Positions 1-6,046 of a DNA stretch of 11,337 nucleotides are shown in pieces. A program made the translations under genes and the position numbers. A model generated the notes under the pieces. The model worked only from the letters and a program-made list of their open reading frames with translations. It did no database searches and had not been told where the DNA came from. The first letter of the stretch is position 1; each line of letters opens with the position of its first letter. Origin of the DNA: Halieaceae bacterium UBA3479 (GTDB lineage Bacteria > Pseudomonadota > Gammaproteobacteria > Pseudomonadales > Halieaceae); NCBI GenBank assembly GCA_002377985.1, contig DFQW01000081.1, forward strand, positions 1,564 to 12,900, given 5' to 3'.

Positions 1-1
1 G

Positions 2-1456
2 GCGCGCGGCGTCGCTGATGAGCGAGAAGATTGCATTCGGTTTTTATGTCGCTATGCGTTCCCGACGCTCTACGCACCCGACGCGGAGCACTTTGGACTC
101 TCTGCCTTTGACTACTCGCGTATCGCTGCGTTCTACGATAACGGCTCTGAAGCCGTCGACTTCATTCGCAGGCACCAGATTTTTGGCGTGAAGGAGTGGC
201 GAATGTGGGGGCTCGATGAGCCCGCCGTGGATTATCTTGAGCATATCCCCGAGAACCGCACGCCCACGGGCCGACCGCTCGCGGCAGTCGATGCCGACGG
301 CGTCTTTTGCTGGGGTTGGGGCATGATCGAGCAGATGGCCGCTTTTCTTAATGCCCGCCATGTCCCAATTCTCACCGAACACGCAGTGAATGATCTGGTC
401 ATGGACGATGCCGGCCGCGTTGTCGGGGTGGCGGCGGCGGCGCCCCAGGGGACGGTCCGCGTGCGCGCAAAAAAGGCCGTGATCTTTGGTACCGGTGGGT
501 ATGCGCATAACACGGATATGTTGCAACGCTATCAGGAAGTCTTTGCCTACGGATCCTGCGCCCAGCTCTCTGCGCAGGGTGATTTTATTCCGCTAGCCCA
601 AAAAGCCGGTGCGCAATTCGGCAATTTGCACGGTGCCTGGCGGTGTGCCGTGGTGTTGGAGCAGGCACTGGAAAATCGTTCTGTGGGCACTGGGATGTTT
701 GTGCCGCCCGGAGACGCCATGGTGTTGGTCAATCGCTATGGCCGGCGATTTGTGAATGAGCATCGTAACTACAACGACCGCAGTCGCAGTCACAGCACGT
801 TTGATCCGACCCGCGGCGACTTTCCCAACGAATTTCAGTTCATGATTTATGATCATCGTACTGCCACGATTGTGGGTGAAGATACGGGTCAGCCCCCGAT
901 CACGCCCAACGAGCCCTATGTGATTTCAGCCGATAGTCTTGCAGTGCTGGCAGACAAGATTCGCGAGCGCGTAGCGCAACTCTCCGAGAGCATCGGTGGC
1001 TATGCGTTGGATCCCGGTTTCTCCGACCGCCTGGCAAAAACGGTGGCGGAGTTCAATCGGTTTGCGATAGCCGGCAAGGATGAGGACTTCAGTCGCGGCG
1101 ATCAGCCCTACGACGTGGCCTGGCATCGGTTGTGGGGCCTGTTTAAGCATACCGAGCAATATCCGGAAAACCCTTTCCCCAACCCGACCCTGCATCCGTT
1201 GAGCGATGAAGGCCCCTATTACGCCATTATTTTGGCACCCGGCCTGCTGGACACCAACGGCGGACCGATGACCGATGCCAGCGCGCGCATTGTAGATGAG
1301 CAGCTGCAGCCGATTCCGGGTTTGTATGGCGCGGGTAACTGTATTTGCGCGCCCACGCGTAATGCCTATGCGGGGGCGGGTGGGACTATCGGTCCGGCAC
1401 TGACTTACGGGTACATCGCGGCCCGACACGCACTCGGCCTGTCGGGCGCCGCCTGA
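2..1456 (+). CDS. FAD-binding dehydrogenase, KstD/fumarate reductase flavoprotein family (5' end outside window)
   Basis: The reading frame is open to the left edge, so the gene begins upstream; 484 residues are visible. About 60-70 N-terminal residues, including the Rossmann GxGxxG motif, should be missing. Visible FAD_binding_2 family marks, numbered from the first complete codon: GTGGY at 163-167, VNRYGRRFVNE at 243-253, DTNGG at 417-421, GLYGAGN at 440-446, and Y456-AGA-G460 followed by TIGPALTYG. The Tyr-x3-Gly pair matches the Tyr487/Gly491 pair of Rhodococcus 3-ketosteroid delta-1-dehydrogenase, and the Arg that fumarate reductases carry in this loop is absent. I therefore infer a KstD-like desaturase or dehydrogenase of unknown substrate rather than a fumarate reductase. 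The TGA stop shares a base with the ATG of the downstream cytochrome c gene, suggesting that the cytochrome takes its electrons. An internal GTG at 188 is not the start, because family-like sequence continues upstream of it. Whether the protein has a Tat or Sec signal cannot be seen. Confidence 0.85.
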   Translation, partial: ARGVADEREDCIRFLCRYAFPTLYAPDAEHFGLSAFDYSRIAAFYDNGSEAVDFIRRHQIFGVKEWRMWGLDEPAVDYLEHIPENRTPTGRPLAAVDADGVFCWGWGMIEQMAAFLNARHVPILTEHAVNDLVMDDAGRVVGVAAAAPQGTVRVRAKKAVIFGTGGYAHNTDMLQRYQEVFAYGSCAQLSAQGDFIPLAQKAGAQFGNLHGAWRCAVVLEQALENRSVGTGMFVPPGDAMVLVNRYGRRFVNEHRNYNDRSRSHSTFDPTRGDFPNEFQFMIYDHRTATIVGEDTGQPPITPNEPYVISADSLAVLADKIRERVAQLSESIGGYALDPGFSDRLAKTVAEFNRFAIAGKDEDFSRGDQPYDVAWHRLWGLFKHTEQYPENPFPNPTLHPLSDEGPYYAIILAPGLLDTNGGPMTDASARIVDEQLQPIPGLYGAGNCICAPTRNAYAGAGGTIGPALTYGYIAARHALGLSGAA

Positions 1457-1857
1457 TGCTTGGCGCGGTGCGAGCGGCGCTTGTTACCGCCTGTTTCGTT
1501 TGCATGGCAAGGCCGGTCGCTGCCGATGACAAGGTGTCTTTCGCTATGGATTTGATGCCGACGCTCAAGGCACGTTGTGCGGTGTGCCATATGACAGGCG
1601 GCGAACCCGGGGGGATGGCGTTAACCCCCGATACCGCTTGGTCTGACTTGGTGGGGCGGGACGCCATGGGGCTGCCATCGATGAAGCGGGTGAATCCCGG
1701 TGAGCCGCAGTCGAGTTATCTTATGCACAAGCTGTGGGGGAGCCATCGCACTGTCGGGGGTAACGGATCGAGAATGCCTTTACATCAGCCGCCGTTGACA
1801 GCGGCGTTAATCGCAGACTTCGAGATCTGGGTCTTGGCGGGCGCACCGAATAACTGA
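1456..1857 (+). CDS. Small exported monoheme cytochrome c, coupled to the upstream flavoprotein
   Basis: 133 residues. The N-terminus is a Sec-type signal peptide: a short n-region with Arg6, a hydrophobic stretch at 7-18, and probable cleavage after VAA (residue 23). One haem c site, CAVCH, lies at 41-45, and Met107 in GSRMP is the likely distal haem ligand. The C-terminus (EIWVLAGAP) and the RVNPGEPQSSYL stretch resemble the short single-haem cytochromes common in marine bacteria that end in a W-x2-xGAP motif. It should sit in the periplasm and carry electrons. The start codon overlaps the flavoprotein stop (TGATG) and no good Shine-Dalgarno sequence precedes it, so translation is probably by re-initiation. 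That argues for a functional pair with the flavoprotein, like a flavocytochrome c split over two chains (inference). The redox partner and substrate are unknown. Confidence 0.85.
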   Translation: MLGAVRAALVTACFVCMARPVAADDKVSFAMDLMPTLKARCAVCHMTGGEPGGMALTPDTAWSDLVGRDAMGLPSMKRVNPGEPQSSYLMHKLWGSHRTVGGNGSRMPLHQPPLTAALIADFEIWVLAGAPNN

Positions 1858-1914
1858 CTGGCGTTGTCTTGAGATCGCTCTTGCGGGAGTGTGAGTCGCT
1901 AGCGGCCAGAGAAG

Positions 1915-2916
1915 CTATACCGCGACGATCGTTTTGCCAAAGTTTTCCCCGGCGAACAGGTCCGCAAATGCCTTGCCTACATTCTCAATACCCGAGAGGC
2001 GATGCTCCGGAGACTGAATGACACCCTCGCGAAGCCAGGCAGAGAGTTGTTCGCGAGCCTCGTCATAGCGGTCGTGCCGAAAGTGCGTCATAAAGCCTTC
2101 GACTGAGAGTTCTTTGGTAATCAGCTCAAAGAGGTTATTGGGGCCATGAGGGGTAACGCCGTATCCCGAGATCGCACCACACAGCACCAAGCGACCCCGA
2201 TGATTCATGTTGCTGATAGCGGCTTCCAGCGTTTTCCCGCCGACGTTATCAAAAAACACATCTACCCCATCGGGGCAGGCTGCTTGAATGGCTTCGGCAA
2301 GTGGCGTCTCGCTAGATCGTAATACGGCAGCGTCATAACCCAATGTTTGGCATAGCCAGTCGGCTTTTTTCTGTGACCCGACAATGCCCACAACGCGAGC
2401 ACCCGAAAGTTTGGCGATCTGACCCGCAATGGTGCCCACCGCCCCGCCCGCGCCGCTGATTAATACACAGTCATCAGCGGTGGGTTTGGCAATATCGGTG
2501 ATCCCAAAGTAGGCAGACATTCCGGTATCACCGAGCACGCCCATGTAGGCGCTGGGATTGAACTCCAACTCGTCTGGGAGGCGGGCGATAAAGTCGGTGC
2601 CATCGCTGAGGCTGTGGGTTTGCCAGGCAAAGCGCGCCATGAGCTTATCGCCAACTGCGTAATCTGGATGCTTCGAGTCAATCACATCAGCGAGCACCAG
2701 ACCCATGACCGGCTCATTCAACGGCATGGCGGGGAGCACTTCGTCTCCTGAATCCTCGTTCATCCAGTTGCGGAATCCCGCATCCAAAGAGATAAAACTG
2801 TTGTGGGTGAGAAAGGTACCTTCGGTGACTTCTGGAAGGGGCGCGTCGACCAAAGCGAAATCTGCCTCGACCGGGTTACCCAAGGGTCGCCTCGCTAATA
2901 CAACAGACTGCATCAT
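1915..2916 (-). CDS. NADPH-dependent oxidoreductase, CurA/YncB (leukotriene B4 12-hydroxydehydrogenase-like) MDR family
   Basis: 333 residues from the chosen start, close to the 340 or so usual for this zinc-free medium-chain reductase family. These enzymes use NADPH to reduce the C=C bond of alpha,beta-unsaturated ketones and aldehydes in the cytoplasm. The N-terminal GroES-like domain covers about 1-125. GDTGMSAYFG at 129-138 is the family's pre-Rossmann motif, and the nucleotide-binding glycine loop GAGGAVG is at 155-161. Lys183/Lys184 after the second beta strand suit the NADPH 2'-phosphate, and FFDNVGG is at 221-227. No structural zinc cysteines are seen. The ATG at 2916 is chosen because AAGGA lies 8 bases upstream; a longer frame to 2982 would start inside the neighbouring gene's terminator. 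It is convergent with the cytochrome gene, with a 57-base gap holding no clear terminator. Substrate unknown. Confidence 0.88.
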   Translation of the reverse strand: MMQSVVLARRPLGNPVEADFALVDAPLPEVTEGTFLTHNSFISLDAGFRNWMNEDSGDEVLPAMPLNEPVMGLVLADVIDSKHPDYAVGDKLMARFAWQTHSLSDGTDFIARLPDELEFNPSAYMGVLGDTGMSAYFGITDIAKPTADDCVLISGAGGAVGTIAGQIAKLSGARVVGIVGSQKKADWLCQTLGYDAAVLRSSETPLAEAIQAACPDGVDVFFDNVGGKTLEAAISNMNHRGRLVLCGAISGYGVTPHGPNNLFELITKELSVEGFMTHFRHDRYDEAREQLSAWLREGVIQSPEHRLSGIENVGKAFADLFAGENFGKTIVAV

Positions 2917-2924
2917 GGTTTTTG

Positions 2925-2929
2925 TCCTT
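2925..2929 (-). promoter_or_regulatory. Ribosome binding site of the CurA-type gene
   Basis: AAGGA on the minus strand, 8 bases before ATG 2916 (and 11 before the next ATG at 2913). It fixes the start about 22 codons downstream of the longest open frame, giving the N-terminus MMQSVV that matches the family. Confidence 0.7.
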
Positions 2930-2932
2930 ATT

Positions 2933-2965
2933 GTCGGATCAGATAGTCGGCCAGATTGTCTGATC
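2933..2965. promoter_or_regulatory. Operator-like repeat cluster upstream of the CurA-type gene
   Basis: Two near-identical direct copies, GTCGGATCAGATAGTC (2933-2948) and GTCGGCCAGATTGTC (2946-2960), overlap by GTC. A 7-base inverted repeat, GATCAGA at 2937-2943 and TCTGATC at 2959-2965, spans them, and a smaller palindrome CAGA-TTG-TCTG is at 2952-2962. The cluster lies about 20-50 bases before ATG 2916, where a promoter and a repressor site would be expected. The shape suits a TetR- or similar helix-turn-helix regulator, but no regulator gene is in the window and no strong -10/-35 pair stands out. The symmetry is seen directly; the role is inferred. Confidence 0.4.
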
Positions 2966-2970
2966 GTGCA

Positions 2971-2999
2971 CAAAAAAGCCACCCGAGGGTGGCTTCTTG
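2971..2999 (-). terminator. Rho-independent terminator of the TonB-dependent receptor gene
   Basis: Read on the minus strand, AAGCCACC-CTCG-GGTGGCTT forms a perfect 8-base stem with a four-base loop (2976-2995) and runs into TTTTTT then GTGC. It begins about 20 bases after the receptor stop codon and points the same way. Confidence 0.9.
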
Positions 3000-3015
3000 A
3001 ATGGGTAAGGGGAGT

Positions 3016-5307
3016 TTAGAACTCGTACCCGATTGTCACACCCACAGTGCGTCGCGGAACCAAGCTGGCGAATGCAAATGCGCCAGCATCGAACGGGCGT
3101 TCAATTCTACCGCCGTCCTCAAGAACATCGGTGCCGTAAACCCTGATCATCGCCGTACCGGTGCCAATGGGGAGCATATAGGTTGCCGATAAATCTAGGA
3201 CCTTAAAATCTTCCCTCACGATGTCGGGACCGTATTGGAAGTTGTAGGTACCAAAATCGGTTCGTCCCCAGGCTTCATCGGTATACTTGTAGTTGGCATT
3301 GAGGATCCAGTCTCCGCCGAGGCCGCTGAACCGGTATTCTCCGCCGATGTTATAGGTGAGGTCAGGCGCCCAAACGACCTGCGCGCGATCAGAAATGTCA
3401 CCTATGCCTGCGTAGTCAAACTTGGCATAGTCCGCGTCCAATGTGCCCAGAGCAGCTCGGATGGTCAGATTATCAGTGACCATCGCCATCATTTCGACCT
3501 CGATCCCGTCAGTGTCGACCTCACCCGCATTGAAAACAAAGGTGCAGGTGGGGCCTCCACAATTTTCGGGCTGGCCATTGTAGATATAACTGCCGTCACC
3601 AGCAGTTACGACCTGCTCCTGCTTGTCCTCGTAAGACGCATTAAAGTAAGTCAGATTGAGCGTCAGCCGGTTGTCAAACCATTCCGAGCGAGCGCCTATC
3701 TCGACCGAATCAACGGTTTCCGAGCCATATGGGCCCACTGTGTTTTGGGTGGTGCCGCGAGAGTTGAAACCGCCCGATTTGAAGCCTGTAGAATACGAGC
3801 CGTAAATCATGCCGAAGTCGAAGTTGCGCTGCAGGACCAATCGGTAGGTCACTTCATCATCGTCAAACGCGAAATCTTCACCATTGGGGAAGGCGCCAGC
3901 AACCGCATAGAAGTCTTTTTCTTCTTCCGTATACCTTACTCCGGCAGTGAGTTCCCATGCATCAGTGATATCCCAATTTACTTCGCCATAAATAGCGCGT
4001 GCTTCAAGGTCCTGCATGGATTCAATGACTTGAACCGGACCTGAAAGGAAGGGTGCCTCGCTCTCGAGCATGTAAATGCCCGCTACGTAGTTAAAGGGTC
4101 CATCGAAGTCAGACGTGATCTGAATTTCGTTAGTAGACTGCTCAAACTCCTGTTGCCGCAGCACAGGAAATAGACAGGGAGCGTCCGAGGGATTCGCAGC
4201 CGTGCCTGTGCCAAAGGGGAAGATGATTCCGGGGAAAGGTGACCCCCAGGAGCAAATATCCATTTCTTCTTTGGTGTCCATCATCGAGGTAATGAACTTG
4301 ACGTCATGATTACCCATACGCCCGTCAATCGCCAAGGAGTAGTTGTTTCCTTGAATCTTGCTCATGAAATTACCGCTGGAATAGGTTGTCTCATAGTTGT
4401 TTTCCCGAGACCGGTCGGCGGATTCTGCTCTTCCGTGAAATGGCGAGATCAGAGCAAACCCATTTGCACCTTCAAAATTGGGCCCGCCGGTGGTACTGAT
4501 ATTGAGGAGGTCGACCAACTGGCTGTTGTCGTTGTAGTTATCCCACGTGAATTGAGCTGACCAATCGTCGGTAAAGTCATAGCGAATCGCCACACTGGAG
4601 GATACCAAGTCACGATTATCAGGATTCGTCCCTTTGGTTACGTTCTTTGCAAACGACTCACTTTGCAAGGACCGAGCAGATACTTTCAGCCCACCGCGCT
4701 CTCCCAGAGGAGCATTGATGACTGCCTTGATGTCTTCTCGCTCATATTCATCGAAGGTAGCAGAGAGGCGCATACCCCACTCTCCGGTAGGTTTGGAGCG
4801 CTTGATATTGATCACACCACCAATGGTGTTTCTTCCAAACAAGGTGCCTTGTGGTCCGCGAAGGACTTCAATGCCTTCTACATCAAATAAATCAACGTTC
4901 GCGCCGGCAGTTGAAGAGTAGAAAACACCATCGACTGAGACTGCAACGGTGGGCTCAAATGTTTTCTCCAAATCATCCAGCCCAACCCCCCGGATGGAGG
5001 CTGCCAATGCTGAGCCGGCAAATGGCTGAGCAATCAGCTCTACGTTGGGTGCTAATTTGGCGACTTCGACGACCGAATTGATGTTACCCCGCTCGATCAT
5101 TCCACCGGTCAGTGCTGTCACCGCTACAGGAACATCCTGCAGTGATTCCGCACGCTTCCTCGCCGTCACGATGACTTCTTCGAGACCAGCGTTTGGTGCA
5201 TCTTGAGCGGCAGCGGTGGTTGCCATTGTGGTCGCGAAGATGGCGCTCAGGGAGGCGACACTTGCGGCTAGCGCAATGGGGGTCTTGCGTGACAAAAGGT
5301 TTCTCAT
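3016..5307 (-). CDS. TonB-dependent outer-membrane receptor, substrate unknown
   Basis: 763 residues, a normal length for the family. A Sec signal peptide (Arg/Lys at 2-8, hydrophobic 11-30) should be cleaved after AAA at 32-34. A TonB-box-like stretch, LEEVIVTARKRAESLQDVP, is at 42-60, followed by the plug domain to about 170 with IEVLRGPQGTLFGRN at 146-160. The remainder is a 22-strand-type beta-barrel ending GYEF, the terminal Phe signature for BAM assembly. Two cysteine pairs sit in predicted outer loops (around DICSWG to APCLFP, and ENCGGPTC). There is no extra N-terminal STN signalling domain and no sigma/anti-sigma genes beside it, so it is not a FecA-type transducer. It would import a ligand using TonB-ExbBD energy. 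The subfamily occurs in marine gammaproteobacteria next to catabolic genes, which fits the neighbours, but iron-chelate uptake is not excluded. ATG 5307 is chosen over a start at 5448 because of the signal peptide and a GGAG 7 bases upstream. Confidence 0.93.
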   Translation of the reverse strand: MRNLLSRKTPIALAASVASLSAIFATTMATTAAAQDAPNAGLEEVIVTARKRAESLQDVPVAVTALTGGMIERGNINSVVEVAKLAPNVELIAQPFAGSALAASIRGVGLDDLEKTFEPTVAVSVDGVFYSSTAGANVDLFDVEGIEVLRGPQGTLFGRNTIGGVINIKRSKPTGEWGMRLSATFDEYEREDIKAVINAPLGERGGLKVSARSLQSESFAKNVTKGTNPDNRDLVSSSVAIRYDFTDDWSAQFTWDNYNDNSQLVDLLNISTTGGPNFEGANGFALISPFHGRAESADRSRENNYETTYSSGNFMSKIQGNNYSLAIDGRMGNHDVKFITSMMDTKEEMDICSWGSPFPGIIFPFGTGTAANPSDAPCLFPVLRQQEFEQSTNEIQITSDFDGPFNYVAGIYMLESEAPFLSGPVQVIESMQDLEARAIYGEVNWDITDAWELTAGVRYTEEEKDFYAVAGAFPNGEDFAFDDDEVTYRLVLQRNFDFGMIYGSYSTGFKSGGFNSRGTTQNTVGPYGSETVDSVEIGARSEWFDNRLTLNLTYFNASYEDKQEQVVTAGDGSYIYNGQPENCGGPTCTFVFNAGEVDTDGIEVEMMAMVTDNLTIRAALGTLDADYAKFDYAGIGDISDRAQVVWAPDLTYNIGGEYRFSGLGGDWILNANYKYTDEAWGRTDFGTYNFQYGPDIVREDFKVLDLSATYMLPIGTGTAMIRVYGTDVLEDGGRIERPFDAGAFAFASLVPRRTVGVTIGYEF

Positions 5308-5314
5308 GGAGATG

Positions 5315-5318
5315 CTCC
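5315..5318 (-). promoter_or_regulatory. Ribosome binding site of the TonB-dependent receptor
   Basis: GGAG on the minus strand, 7 bases before ATG 5307. It supports the start that places the signal peptide at the very N-terminus; the open frame runs a further 47 codons upstream without signal-peptide character. Confidence 0.75.
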
Positions 5319-5347
5319 GAATTTTTATGGCTTTAAGGTTCTGTGGT

Positions 5348-5363
5348 GGGGCGTCGGCGCCCT
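5348..5363 (-). promoter_or_regulatory. GC-rich hairpin in the leader of the TonB-dependent receptor gene
   Basis: GGGCG-CCGA-CGCCC on the minus strand makes a 5-base GC stem with a four-base loop about 40 bases before the receptor start. On the plus strand the same hairpin is followed by TTCTTT, but no plus-strand gene ends here. It may be a leader structure affecting receptor expression, or chance; function unknown. Confidence 0.3.
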
Positions 5364-5456
5364 TCTTTGCGGGTGTTAATCTGACATAGCGCAGAGAAAG
5401 ATGCAAACAGCCAAGATTGTTTTTTTTGATTGATTGGCAGCGAGCCACGAGTCTGC

Positions 5457-5472
5457 GCTCGAGCCATCGAGC
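5457..5472 (-). terminator. Inverted repeat just after the GFA-family gene
   Basis: GCTCGA-TGGC-TCGAGC on the minus strand is a perfect 6-base stem with a four-base loop, starting 5 bases after the stop codon. The position suits a terminator, but no T-run follows directly. An eight-T tract on the plus strand (5420-5427) reads as an A-tract on this strand and would not serve. Weak or Rho-assisted termination is possible. Confidence 0.35.
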
Positions 5473-5477
5473 TGGGA

Positions 5478-5885
5478 TTAGGCTGGGGGGTTCATCTCGA
5501 AACAGACCGTATCGCTATCCGCCGGCAGCCAATGGCGCGCGGTGCTGGTCCAGCAGGTCATGCCAACTGACAGCCAACTGGTATCCTCCATCCCGCCGGC
5601 TTTAATGAACATTTGACCGGGAATTTCGTCCACGAAGGTGAACATCTGGCTACCGCAGTTGGGGCAAAACCCTCGGTTGACGTGCGAGCCTTCGAAACCT
5701 ATGGAGCCGTAGGTTTTGTATTCACCAGAGATTGTGACCGCGTCCTGCGGGAACATAATGACTGTCGCTTTGCCTGAACCGGTAACGCGCTGACAATCCT
5801 TGCAGTGGCAGTGAAGACCAAACCCGACCTGAGTTTCATCGAACTCGTATTGAACGCTACCGCACAAACAATGTCCTTTCTGCAT
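5478..5885 (-). CDS. GFA-family (glutathione-dependent formaldehyde-activating-like, CENP-V) zinc protein
   Basis: 135 residues forming one GFA domain. The zinc-binding cysteine pattern is complete: C6-x-C8 in CLCGSV, C26-x-C28-x2-C31 in HCHCKDCQR, and C74-x2-C77 in FCPNCGS. A C-terminal HWLP (118-121) is also typical. Named members such as Paracoccus Gfa were linked to glutathione-formaldehyde adduct formation, but most small family members have no proven reaction, so this one is best called a zinc-binding protein possibly acting on a small thiol adduct in the cytoplasm. No formaldehyde dehydrogenase is next to it. The start is firm: AGGAG lies 5 bases before ATG 5885. The gene stands alone between the receptor (170-base gap) and the hydrolase (161-base gap) in the same orientation. 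Confidence 0.9.
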   Translation of the reverse strand: MQKGHCLCGSVQYEFDETQVGFGLHCHCKDCQRVTGSGKATVIMFPQDAVTISGEYKTYGSIGFEGSHVNRGFCPNCGSQMFTFVDEIPGQMFIKAGGMEDTSWLSVGMTCWTSTARHWLPADSDTVCFEMNPPA

Positions 5886-6013
5886 AAAAACTCCTAGTTG
5901 ACTGATGAGTTACGAATGCCCGCGAGCCACAGCACTAATGTAACAGCGTGGGTAGACGGAAATAAGCCCAGCGACAGCGGTGTGGTTGTTCGGCCGAGCC
6001 GTGCTCACAACAA

Positions 6014-6032
6014 CTTTGTGACTCAGACAAAG
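6014..6032 (-). terminator. Possible weak terminator after the alpha/beta-hydrolase gene
   Basis: On the minus strand CTTTGT-(7)-ACAAAG forms a 6-base stem beginning 14 bases after the stop at 6047 and is followed by TTGTTGT, a broken T-rich run. The stem is AT-rich and the tail imperfect. A second imperfect hairpin (5985-6011: GTTGT/ACAAC enclosing CGGC/GCCG) follows. Nothing else is recognised in the 161-base gap up to the GFA gene, which must also hold the GFA promoter. Confidence 0.3.
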
Positions 6033-6046
6033 AAGCGGTCGCTTTA

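Noticed and set aside
188..190. GTG at 188 as the start of the flavoprotein
   Set aside because: The frame is open to the window edge and the upstream residues read as part of the same family; the FAD-binding N-terminus must lie further upstream.
926..1429. 167-codon minus-strand frame antisense to the flavoprotein
   Set aside because: The plus-strand frame carries clear family motifs; this one shows none.
1486..1497. Lipobox-like VTAC in the cytochrome signal peptide
   Set aside because: The hydrophobic stretch before this Cys is only about six residues, too short for a lipoprotein signal; cleavage after VAA is more likely.
1858..1914. Shared terminator between the convergent cytochrome and CurA-type genes
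   Set aside because: Only short imperfect inverted repeats and the palindrome CGCTAGCG are present, with no T-run on either strand.
2917..2982. Longer N-terminus of the CurA-type reductase starting at 2982
   Set aside because: It would start inside the terminator of the receptor gene and adds non-family residues; AAGGA before 2916 is a better signal.
3235..4044. 269-codon open frame on the plus strand, antisense to the TonB receptor
   Set aside because: It is a shadow of the receptor gene, with no recognisable domain and no ribosome binding site noticed.
5308..5448. Longer N-terminus of the TonB receptor starting at 5448
   Set aside because: It would bury the signal peptide behind 47 residues; GGAG precedes ATG 5307.
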